Shown: positions 37,151-48,100 of the stretch, piece after piece | Position numbering within the stretch: position 1 is the first letter of the stretch | Layout of the letters: each line of letters opens with the position of its first letter | From: Erpobdella octoculata | Lineage: Eukaryota > Annelida > Clitellata > Hirudinida > Erpobdellidae | Direction of reading: 5' to 3' | Assembly: GCA_963978895.1 (NCBI GenBank) | Contig: OZ022247.1 | Span: 9,969,456 to 10,033,455 of the forward strand | DNA: 64,000 nt | Translations under genes and position numbers: made by a program | The notes under the pieces: model-generated | Seen by the model: the letters and a program-made list of their open reading frames with translations, nothing else | Databases searched by the model: none | What the model was told of the DNA's origin: nothing

Positions 37151-37491
37151 CCTCATGCTGTAACATTTTAAATAAATAATTGGATACCGTTGTGAATGTA
37201 TAAAAATATAAAACCCATAGGTTTATACTTTTATACTGTTAATATTAACCTCACATGGGGTAAAAATTAGCATGTTAATAATTGCACCGGTTGTTTTGTT
37301 AATTTTAGTTTCAACGATACTTTTTCAATAAAAAATTTTAAAGTTAGTAAAGTTACATAGCATTATCACGACACCAAAAACTTTACATTAAAATTAAATA
37401 TTAAACAAATAAATCAAAAAATTGTAACGTGAAAATGTTCGTTACCTTGCCAAAATAGACCCACATCACAGAACTCGCTTCCACAGTTTAG
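37151..37491. other. intergenic AT-rich sequence
   Basis: No gene or repeat recognised. Confidence 0.3.
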
Positions 37492-37855
37492 TAAGTGACG
37501 TGTTGGTCTAGTGGTATAGACACCGGCTTTGAGAGTCGGAGGACCTGGGTTCGATTCTCCGTCCGGGCACGTAATTTCCTTGAGCAAGAAACAACTCACT
37601 AACTCACATGTGCTCACGTCAACTCAGCGTTTCATCTTTTAGTGGTCGATAAATGAATGAACACCAACTTCGGTTGGGGGTTAAAATCCTTCGTGCACTT
37701 GTGGAGCTAGCGAGTAGTATGCGGGGCTGCCAGTGGCGCCGTAAAACACCGCATACGCTGTTAGCCTTATCTGCAAGTTTCCAACATTGTAAAGCGCCCT
37801 TAAAGCAGCTTCTGCTGCATACGGCGCTATATAAATTGTCGTATAAAAAAAAGTA
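37492..37855 (+). mobile_element. tRNA-derived SINE
   Basis: The tRNA head has A box TGGTCTAGTGG and B box GGTTCGATTCTCC, with anticodon stem CCGGC/GTCGG. A conserved-looking central part, CCTTGAGCAAGAAACAACTC, resembles the core domain shared by many metazoan SINEs. The 3' end GGCGCTATATAAATTGTCG and an A-rich tail follow. AGTAAG lies on both sides and may be the target duplication. It appears full length. Confidence 0.85.
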
Positions 37856-38435
37856 AGACGGACTGACGAATCTGTACAGCATGGTCACAAAACAAATTAT
37901 AGAAATCGTTATTGATGTTTTTTTTTTATAGTTTCTTAGAAATTTGCTTGTTAATACTTACTTATTTACCCCTGTTAATTCAAGCCCCGGTCTCCCCTAC
38001 ACACATACATATCTATTATTTTCAAATTAACCAACAGGTAAACCAAGGAATTCTAGACATCCATGGGTAAACTTACACACACATGTTTATTGTTTGTGTG
38101 TACGATGCCTTATGAAGAAGAAAGAATGGGCTTCAATAAATATTTTAAATGTAAAAAAACAATTGCTATGCAGCTTGTTTAGTCATGTGCGTGTGTACTT
38201 CTGGTTACACTGCTCCTTGATTGCATAAGGATGGGCTTAGTGACTCTGTTAAACCACGTGTCAGCGTTCCTGAGTGAGACTGGGAAATTATATAAGTAGA
38301 TCATCGGATTTTTCCTAAAAGCCTACTCTAATTTTTGGCCGCTATTTTTTGTTGTAAACGGCGCTCAAAATGACTGTCTAATCTCATATATTAATTAGTT
38401 TATGTTCTTTAAAAACCATCTCGCAAAATTGTTTT
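37856..38435. other. intergenic sequence
   Basis: Nothing recognisable. Confidence 0.3.
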
Positions 38436-38587
38436 TTCATTAGTAGGATTAAGATAAAACCTAATGTAATTTTCCATAAATTGGAATAAGATAAAATCTA
38501 ATGTGGTTTTCCATTAAATGGAATAAGATGTAATCTAATGGGGTTTTCCATTAAATGGAATAAGATGTAATCTAATGGGGTTTTCCG
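38436..38587. repeat. ~37-bp minisatellite, four units
   Basis: Units of TTTTCCATTAAATGGAATAA plus GATGTAATCTAATGGGG. The last two are identical and the first two are diverged. Confidence 0.85.
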
Positions 38588-40084
38588 GACAGTTCTTCAC
38601 GAGGCAGCATTGTTAGAAATTACATACATGTCAGCCACGTGCAAAACCATGCGTTTTTCCCTTCCTCGAGCAGTTACTATGACAACCAGGTCATGGTTCC
38701 AACAACAAATTCATACTTTTTGGTTGTTTAATTAGTACGCCTAAATTTAAATTATAAAATATTAAGCTCCCAAACAAACGTAATTTTTAAGTCGCATGGC
38801 AAACATTTAAAATGAGATGGCGTTACGGAAATATGCAATGAAAGCTTCTTTTAGTACCTTAAATAACCTTTAGTACCTTTAGTACCTACCTACCTTTTAA
38901 TCCACTCCTGTTCCAGACAATGCAAATATGAAATTCAAACAAACGACTTTATAGACAGAAAAAAAAGTTCAACTGTTCTTGATATGTGAATTCCAGTAAA
39001 TTATAGATTTGACATGTTAAAGTATGCAATTCATATCTTGTAGAATGTGGCATTTTAGCTGTCAGGAAAGAAATTTCTAACACGTAAAAATAAAAACAAT
39101 GAATAAAATAACTAAAATTATTTCATAATATCAATTAATTTGTAAATTCAAAGGCGCTTTGCGATAAATTTATTAAATAAAAATGTTTTTAAACCATTAC
39201 CAAAATAGGAAATATAAATAAATAAATAAATACAGTGATGTGCTGTTCGATCTTATTCTTCCACGCGTTCTCTCAAAAATTACAAACAACCTAAGGGTGG
39301 CGATAATACACCATCTTATCCCATATAACAAGTAAGCCGTAAAAAATTAAAATTTAGATAATGTAATTAATGAGAAATCATTAGAATTAATTTTAGTATT
39401 ACTACTGTTATTTTTAATATTCGTATTGTTAATAAAGTTAAAAAAGTAATAAAAAACTTTGATCTTATTATTTCACCTTGCTTACTATATACCTAATTAT
39501 GATACTTTTATGCAGACAAGGGTGTAGGTGGTGGTTTTTGCATAACAGTGTAATAACTTTAGAAACGCAGACCAGCGATTTTTAAATATATGCTGGTGTG
39601 ATTTAATGATTAAATCAATTTATTGGTGGCTATTTATTTATTATGAGGAATTATTATTTGTTTTTTAGCCATATCTTCAATTCTTCACCATTTCAAAAAC
39701 ATCCGCAAAAATGAAATAGAAATACAAAATTGTTTGGAATTTATTTTAAGCTGCACTAAAATTAAGTCGCTTTTTAAAAAATAATGCGAATCAAGAATAC
39801 TCAGCGAGCCTAACTTTTTATATGGGAAGCATTTCAACTGTTTGGTATTCAGCTTACAATCTAATCGAGTTTCAAAAACTCATTAAATTTAGTTTTTAAA
39901 AACATTGAACGTCAAAAAACATAAATACAGTCTAACCTCTTATTTGACAAAGTCGAGCAGCAATAAAATGTAAGAAAATTAAACTCTGAAAACTTTTTAT
40001 TTTTGTTCTGCAGTGGTCATAAAAACCTTTCTCTGCAGGGAAGCCTTCGAAATATATCAGCAAAAAAGTCACGGCTTTACACAT
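38588..40084. other. intergenic AT-rich sequence
   Basis: About 1.5 kb without a gene, RNA or repeat that I can name, apart from a short (AAAT)n at 39216. Confidence 0.4.
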
Positions 40085-40091
40085 GCTATAA

Positions 40092-40097
<6 letters not shown>

Positions 40098-40166
<69 letters not shown>
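40098..40166. repeat. (TA)n microsatellite
   Basis: About 34 TA units forming the left border of the Penelope-like fragment. Confidence 0.95.
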
Positions 40167-40172
<6 letters not shown>

Positions 40173-40960
40173 GTCAACACAACATTCAATCAAACCATCA
40201 CATAAATTTCTAATTGATAACACCAGTATACTAATGAAAGAAAATCAACCCATTAAGTTAAAATTAAAAGAAGCTTTAGCTATTAATAAATGTAAGCCTT
40301 TAATTAATAAACAATGGTATTCTTTTGATTTAACTCTTAAACTTTTTGGTTCTTTAAATAGTAATAAAACTAATAATAATAATAATAATAATAAATGTTT
40401 TAACTCATTTACAACTTCTGTTAAAAATATGCATGTTAATAGTGCCAATGTTTCTTCAGGTATTTCTTCGTTGAATGAATGTTTTGTACCAGACGTTTGT
40501 GTTTCAAAGGTTATAGATAATGTATGGGATTCTTCTTCCAGTCACGTCCTTGAAGTTGACTGTAATTCCGTTGTTAAAGGCTTTACTAACTGATCTTAAT
40601 TATTTAGTTATTACTGTTATAATTATAATTATTTTAATTTAAATATTTTTTATGTTGTTACATTTGTATATAATGAATTTAAATTTTATTTAAATTGTAT
40701 TTTAATTCCTTTCAATTAGTTGTATCTTTTACCATTTAGTCACTGCATTTTATTTTAAAAAGTTAAACGGCTCTGATGATGGCAAAAAATTGCCGAAATA
40801 GATCTATTAGCCTATAAGATTATGGAGTTTGTGTTTGGGAATAAATTATTTTTAAACCGATTTAGAGTATTGGAAAAAATTAAAAATAAAATCGATTCAG
40901 CCAAGTGCGCCACTTTTTTCAATCGAGTTTGCCTAAAAGAACATATAGCGCCGAAGTATT
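40167..40960 (+). mobile_element. Penelope-like element, tandem junction of two copies
   Basis: 40171-40592 codes the end of a Penelope-like polymerase. NTSILMKENQPIKLKLKEAL and CKPLINKQWYSF match the last part of its GIY-YIG domain, and a low-complexity Asn tail follows. After a 240-bp AT-rich spacer there is a hammerhead ribozyme (40769-40812). From 40822 a new frame starts, VLEKIKNKIDSAKCATFF and LKEHIAPKYSK, resembling the N-terminus of the same protein. This head-to-tail order is typical of Penelope-like elements. Both copies are cut by (TA)n, so no full polymerase is present. Confidence 0.75.
40769..40812 (+). ncRNA. hammerhead ribozyme, type I
   Basis: Stem I GGCT pairs with AGCC. The conserved core CTGATGA is followed by one extra T, stem II GGCAA/TTGCC with an AAAA loop, then GAAA. 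A three-pair stem III (ATA/TAT, loop GATC) leads to the cleavage site after TATT. Short stem III is usual for the motifs in Penelope-like elements. The single unpaired T before stem II departs from the strict consensus. Confidence 0.75.
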
Positions 40961-40962
40961 CA

Positions 40963-40980
<18 letters not shown>

Positions 40981-41054
<74 letters not shown>
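40981..41054. repeat. A-run and (TA)n microsatellite
   Basis: A17 at 40963-40980, followed by about 37 TA units, cutting the N-terminal Penelope frame. Confidence 0.95.
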
Positions 41055-41056
<2 letters not shown>

Positions 41057-41059
41057 AAA

Positions 41060-41430
41060 TAACTGGTGATCTCATTATAAATTCAGTCAATAATATAATA
41101 GAGCAATGAACTGTCATGTTAATAATAATAATTAAAATTGCTTATTGTAACAGTTCATTTCATTTTAACATCTCATTCTATAATCTACTATAACTCTTAT
41201 TGTATGTATTTCCACTGTTGATCAATGAACTTACATTGATACAGTTCATTGTAACATAATACTTGATCTGATTTGATTATATTTTATTTTGTCTGTTTTT
41301 ATTTTTATCTTATATTTATCTTTATTTCACACTAACATCTCATTTACTATAATTCATATTATGTGATTTCCTATTGTTCTAATCCAGCTTTTTGGCTGCA
41401 ATACAAATACAATTTATATCTCTCTCTATA
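41060..41430 (+). mobile_element. possible LINE 3' UTR
   Basis: A short C-terminal frame (DLIINSVNNIIEQ) ending at 41109 is followed by a T-rich stretch and GCTTTTTGGCTGCAATACAA, a form common at CR1/L2-type 3' ends. Weak evidence. Confidence 0.35.
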
Positions 41431-42451
41431 TACTGCGTATGGGATCGTATAGGCTCCACTACACCACTGATCATCTGTGAGCTGATAAAAATAATTTAAA
41501 ATGAATTGGAAAAATCTTGGTAAGAAAGCTCAGGCAACCGGGTACGATAAGAATATGCTTATTGTTTGTCAAGCTAAGACAGATACACTGCTTTTATCAA
41601 TTAATCTAAATACCTACTCAATCATGTGTGAGTTAGAAAATATATTTTTTCTCTTTGATGTAAAAATCTTGGGGGCCGTATCCCCCATCAGTTCCCCCAA
41701 TCCACGCCTCTGCTGGATAGGCGACGGGCTGAAAAAGAAAGACTCGGGCCCTCCACAAAGTTAGCGATCTACTTTCGTAAGTTTTCTAATCCGTTTTGTA
41801 AACCCAACTCTCATCCAATTTGCTTAACCAAAGAAATAAATAAATTTGTCGATAAAGTTTATTTTCATATGTTTCCGTAAGTTCTTGTTGTCCAAAAAAA
41901 ACCTTAGTTTTGCGTAGTAAGTGAATGTTTTTTGGCAAGAATGATTAATACCAAATACATTTTAAGTAAGATTATCAATTGTCATATATGGAGTTAGTTA
42001 GAAGTAGGTATCGTCGTGGGTTGTTTGGGCATCACAAAATTCTCATGTCGACTTGAATGATTTTTTTAGCTAGCTACTAAAATTTAGATATCCAGTCGTA
42101 ATGTCCGTTATATTTAAGTGCAGTAGGCTGTATGCTGTTTAACTCAATTGTATGATAACGTTTTGGTTTGCCTTACATTTTCATATAGATGTTTTTATTT
42201 TATTTATTTATTGGTTCAAATTTATTATAAAAAAATTTGAAATGTTATTGGAACTGTAGTCTTTTGTATAAATAACTTTGTTCATTAGTTGGCACTAATA
42301 TAACTAATAAAATTATTCTTAGTATATGAATTAGGATTCCTAAGGATTCTTTGATTTGATTTGATTGATTGCAGAAATTACTAAAATGTAATGTAACAGA
42401 TTCAGATTCAAATAATAAGAATCTGTTATATTTGTTTCTTCTAGTTTGTAG
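41431..42451. other. upstream region of the VWFC gene
   Basis: Either intergenic or intron of the gene at 42452. I could not find its first exons (signal peptide, N-terminal domains) here. Confidence 0.4.
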
Positions 42452-44240
42452 AAGTCCGAAGAAGATTGCTTTCTGATGAGTGCACCCTGTTATGATTTCA
42501 AGTTAAAGCGTGTGCCCTCAGGGAACCCGTACAGACCTGATCGCCATGACCCATGCAAAATTTGCCATTGCTCAAATGGTACATCCCTGTTTTGTACCAC
42601 TGTTATGTGCTCTCCACCTCCCAACTGCACAAATTTTATACAGGTAATAAAATTGTAATGCAGGTCCAGTTCTACCAATCTGTTTCTGGAACGAATTCAA
42701 TATGATATATGCTAAAAATTTTTACATTTATAAAGAATCTGGATAGATCAAAATGTGGAGATGCATTATTTTTAATTATATGCTTTTATTAATTTTCATT
42801 TGTTAAGCATATAATCAAATATTCCACTTGCATTTTAAATTCTCAGAGGCTGGATGAGTGCTGCAGCTTTGACTGCAAGTTGACTTCAGAAAAACCACGC
42901 ATAAAGTTGATAAGATTCGGTAAGTGTTTTTGTTTAGTAGGAATTATTGTCAATTATCCAGATTGATTCAATAAGTGTGGAATGAATATATTTTTATGGC
43001 AGCTATTATTTCATTCATCAATTTTATATAAACTGGAAATAATTTTATATAAACTGGAAATAATTTTATATAAACTGGAAAATATTTTATTGTTTTCTCC
43101 TAGAAACAGATTCAGTAAAGCAAGGAGCTAGGTTTGGAGCAACTGCTCTCACAGTTTCTCTCATTATCTCTATATTTATATTCATGATTATGAGGCTCAA
43201 AAGAAGACAAGCCTTCATCAATTCTCTCAGTCAGCAGATTAATATTTTTATTGTAATATATTACATTTGATCTTGAGTACCTTGATTAATTTTTGTGGCC
43301 ATAATTTGCAGTCTTTATCAGGCAAGAAAACCTGATTTGAGATGCTTAGCGACAACATCAACACATACTTATTTGGAAAACCATTATTGGTTTGGAGATA
43401 TATATGTATATATGACTCAGTCATTGATTTATAGTGTGGTAAATTAACATTTCTCTCCCTAGACATTTTAAGGAAGATATTTTTAAAAATCGGGTTATTT
43501 TCTGGTGTCCTTGCAATTTAAAAAATTTCTTATCATAATTACAACTGAAAGATTATTTCTGTTTTTTTATTCCGTGCATGCCAGCTTTTGGAAGTTGTTA
43601 GTTATTCTGTTAAATCTATTTCATAGGTCAGAGATCAACAATTCCCAGGGATAACCTTCTGTGGTTTTCAGACAACAACAACAATTTGGATAACTTTGAT
43701 GATCTTTCAAACCTACGTCACATCATCATCAACAGCAGAGGGTGTGATCTACCACGTAGCTTGCCGAGTACTTCTGATTTTAGTCATCACTTTCTTCCTA
43801 TTTCATCATTTTGCCTGCCAAGTAGTGAGGCCTCAACTATTTCTGGTGACAGAAGGAGACTTCACGACCCAGAAGATTTAAGTTATGTTTCTCCCCCGAA
43901 TGATTCAGACAATCTTGCATCCTTCACATTGTATGGCCTTGATCTTCCTGCCTATGAAAAGGGTGAAGATGAGCCTCCACCCTACGAAGCTCCTCCTCCG
44001 TACATGGAGGAATGCACCAATGGTGAAGAAATAGCTCAAGCCCAGCTAATTGAAAGTTACACCAGTAGCAGAAGTGAGTCCATAGATGGAAACAGCAGAG
44101 TTACACTTGCTCAGACGTCTTCTGTTGATGCGGAAATGAATAATATAGTTGAGGGTGGCAACACTTATTTTAGGCCTGGTTGTTCCCTTCAATTGGAAGT
44201 TGAATCTGCCGAGTTGAAGAACCCAAACAGTTCAGCATAA
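42452..44240 (+). CDS. VWFC-domain single-pass membrane protein with PPxY motifs (5' incomplete)
   Basis: Four exons: 42452-42643, 42847-42919, 43104-43252 and 43632-44240. Exon 1 holds a von Willebrand C-like domain with regular cysteines (DPCKICHCSNGTSLFCTT, CSPPPNC). Exon 2 adds ECCSFDC. Exon 3 is a membrane segment (LTVSLIISIFIFMIM) followed by basic RLKRRQ, so the N-terminus is outside. Exon 4 is a ~200-residue cytoplasmic tail with EPPPYEAPPPYMEE, two PPxY motifs that usually bind WW domains of NEDD4-type ligases, plus acidic and Ser-rich parts. The order VWFC, membrane span, PPxY tail recalls DGCR2, but that identity is a guess. The exon 3/4 splice choice (ATT|GTAATA, GGTCAG|AGA) keeps frame; a donor at CTCA|GTCAGC is an alternative. 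Confidence 0.75.
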
Positions 44241-45177
44241 TTGGCAGTGCATCTATATTCGGTGCTGCTTTAGAATTTTTTTTTGCACTGGCTTACACCT
44301 TGAGGGCTGGCAGGGATGTATTTATACCCTGGTGTCAAAGACCTTGGTTGGCTTTCTTAATTTTTTCATCTTGTTCATTTAGTCCTATTTTTGCTCTTTA
44401 TTTGTATAATTTTTGTGTTTTAAACAATCTTGAAATGACTTTATTTTATCATAATTTTTTTAAGTTATCACCCACTAATTAAAATTTAAAAACTATCCAC
44501 AATTTTCAAGTGCCTATGGTGCACTCTCACCAATTGTTGCATAACAATACGTCAAATCTGCAATTTCCGTTTTTTGTATCCAGTATTCAACTTTCTTATC
44601 TTTTGATGGTTTGAAAACAATTTCTTGTTTTGAAAATTTGTCACCTTTTTAATATCATTTTATGTATAAAGATAATAAACACAATTTTTGAAATAAACCT
44701 ACAAAAAAACAAATATAAACTATACAGTTTCTTAGACAAATATACATTTTCAAGAATATATACAAAGCAGTTTAGTGAATATATGTGCACTTGAAAGATA
44801 TAGATTTCTATGAATAAATAAAGAATATACACTTTCTTGGATAAAGATGATACAGTTTAAAAAAAACCCATTTGAAGGTTCATTGACAGAAAGACTTGAA
44901 GATGTAAGAGACAAAATAAGATTGAATCTAGAAGTTTTAAAGTACTCTCTCGAGATTCTTGGACCACTCAGTAAATTCATCATCCTAAAAAATAAATTAA
45001 ATATCCATCATTTAAATATCAGTAAGTAGGATTAGCTTTTTTCAGTAGTTTATTATGGTGAAGATGAATGCCTTAAACATTTTTAATGACCATTCACGAT
45101 GAGCATGCCAATATACAACATTTTAGGAAGATGAAATTAAAAATTTTTTGTAATACAATAAATATTCCAGTTAGTAA
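44241..45177. other. 3' region between convergent genes
   Basis: Contains the likely 3' UTR of the VWFC gene, with AATAAA at about 44673. A short open stretch at 44847-45029 has no recognisable content. Confidence 0.5.
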
Positions 45178-48100
45178 TTATTGAAATGTAAAAAATGTCC
45201 ACTGTACCTTCAGTCCATCATCTTCGGCTGTTTCATCCATTTTATTGCTATGGTAACAGCCTCTTTTATAGCGAATCAGATCTCCCCACAGTATCTCTGA
45301 TTTACAAACAGGACATATTCCTTCAACTGGTAGAAGTTGTTTGTCACTTGATTTAGACGTTGTTTTCAGAAAATGTTCGGCCAGACATATTGTGTGAAAC
45401 TTTGTGCAGCAGCTTAGACAGGAAATTGACTCTTCTGAATCATTCTAGAAGTAAATTTAAAATATTGATTATTAGCTGTGAATGAACAACTTTATAAAAT
45501 AGCTTTATATCACTTATATGCAAAATGTTTTGGTTTTCAATCATTTCGGTTAGAAGTATTTTTGTCCTCACCCAATTCTGCCTTAATTCATCAAAACATC
45601 CAGTAGCAAGTGAGTAAAAATATGAAGTCTAAAGCTGTGTTGTGCTTATAAAATATGACTTATGCTGAATTCCAGATAAGATGTCACTGGTCAAACAGGT
45701 ATTATGACTAGTGTAACATAGTTGTATTAGCTGTGTCATTATGTCCCGCTTTGTTCAAGACTTTGGGTCACCTGAAGACAGCTTTTTAACATTCTTTCAA
45801 TCAAGTGTCTTTATCAACATTTCAGATACAGCTTATGTAATATAAAAGAACTTAAAATAACTCACACCAACTGTAAATGAGCACAATATGCAAGAGACTT
45901 CAGTACCAGGCACATCTGGGATTTCGTTTTCAATGGACTTTACTTTTACACACTTCACAGGACCATATCGTATGGACATGTGATATGGTGGATCCAAAAT
46001 GGAACTTAGGTCTCTCTGGATAAAAATGATGAAAAAGCATTAAAAAAATTTCACATTATGATTTAATTTTATATTAAAGTAGCTAATATTAACAGTGTGT
46101 TTATATCGAAGTATATTAATCAGTTCTGCCACACACAATGTTAATACAATCAAAATTTAAAAAAAAATTAAAATATTATATGAATGTACTAAAAACTGAA
46201 AAATAATATAAAAGTTTAGCGAATAAAATTTTTCAAACCAAACTTGTTTGCTTCGTTCGGAAGATAAAAGCATTGGGCGTTAGTTGAATACAGTAAAAGT
46301 CCTTAAGAACGGCTGCTTAGTGCAACGGGCACATTTGCACGGAACGGAATTTCTTATATCTGTATCTTGCCTACAGTAGCTTATCCCCAAAGAATGGACA
46401 GATGCGAGAAGCAGACACTTTTGCTCTTCCCGAAGGCATCCACTCTACAGGATGTCTATTGTATATATTTATATATAGATCACAGATTGTAGTTGTTGTG
46501 CCCCACATTTTAATCATCCAAAAGAAGCAAAAAAGTTTGGTTCAAAAATTTGTTTAAATGTTTAGTACATTTATATTTAAACGTTTATAAAAATTGTTTT
46601 AATTTTTTTTATTGTTGAACAAATCTTGTCATAGACCAGATTACATATAAAGTTTATTTATTTAAGTGTATTGGATTTATTATAACTTAATTCATTCGTA
46701 GCTTCACATTCTGCAGGTGCGAACGTTCCACTTCCAGAAACTGGTAGAAGCTGCTCCTACTTATATGTTTTTCTATGTTTAAATCTTTACTTTTAATTTT
46801 TTTAAATCTGGAAACGGATTAATGTATTGTCACCGGATATACACCTGCATGAAAAAATCAACTTCTTACAACCATTAGAAGTGCTTTTAAAAAGCTTTAG
46901 AAACAAATAACAAACAGTGCAAGCTAATACTAATATAAGTGCTGTAAAAAGAAGAAATTTTGATTTCCCCTAAGCTTCGATATTTATTGGACTATATTGT
47001 AATTTCAAATAGTATAAATTAATTTGTATATTAGTTTAATTTTAAAGTAATTTCTTATCAATAAATTAAATATTATCATCAAAAACTAATATGCAGGCAA
47101 ATTTTCAAGTCAATCTGAAAACGGGAAGTAAGTTAAAAATCGATCATAAAATTAACCGGTAGCACACACCGTGACAAAGTTAAGTAAAAGTGTATAAAAA
47201 AGGAAAGCTATAAAAATGATTTGAAATATAAACAATAGCATAATGCTATGTTTATTGCTAGCTTTAGAATGCAACAATACAAAAATGTTCATCAACATGA
47301 GACTAAACAATTCAGAAAAAAACTAACCCATAAAAACAAAGTTTTTATTATAAATCCTTTATATACGATCCTAGATTTTTATTTTATTTGAATTTTTGCA
47401 ATCGTTTTAGTGCCAATTGTGCGATGGCTTTTCGCAGCTACTTGTACCAGTTTTTAGATATATTCGCTAGGTGTCACTTCAATTAAATGTAGCGACATCT
47501 ATCGAATGAATTATATATTTTCAGATTTCGATTTTCTAGAATTAAAACTTTAAATCGCTCTAGCGCCTAAACGGTGCGTCCTAGAGCAAAACGGACGTCA
47601 TTTTTGGGGCTTTCAAAGGGCGGTATGGAATCGGCCCAAGATTAAGTTAGTCCAAAAAAAAAAAAATTTCGTTTTTTTTTTTTTTTTTTTTTATCCGATC
47701 AAACTGAAATTTTGATAGATTCAATTGTCTCGCAGCCCAAGTCGATGTGCCAAATTTCAGCTCGATCGGATAACGGGAAGTGAGTTAATTTTGAGACTCA
47801 AAGTTTGTGACAGGAAGACAGACAATCGAAAATAATATAAAGGATTTAAAAAACAAAAAGAAATAAGCTGATGGTTGACAGTATTAATTAAGAAAAACCT
47901 TCAACGTAATATTTGATTCGTAACTTTAGAACAAGTGCAAATCTTCCTAGCATTGCATTAGCACTTAGCAGTAGTAATATAAAATATTTTCTTTGGGGGT
48001 TAAGCAAACTAATGTGATATAGAGATAAAAAATCTAAATGTATATCTCTTTAATGGTAAATAAATTCATAAACGAATCTATAAATAAATTTTTCTAAGGT

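Noticed and set aside
41501..41764. An 87-residue frame upstream of the VWFC gene
   Set aside because: No signal peptide, no similarity to the VWFC protein and no usable splice link to 42452.
42470..42490. A second hammerhead core at CTGATGAGTGC
   Set aside because: No GAAA partner or stem II follows, and it lies inside the VWFC coding exon.
44847..45029. A 60-residue reading frame with KNPFEGSLTERLED
   Set aside because: Short, between two convergent genes, no splice context or recognisable family.
47640..47695. A13 and T22 runs as a poly(A) tail of a retrocopy
   Set aside because: No upstream coding sequence or target duplication; they look like parts of a non-autonomous element.
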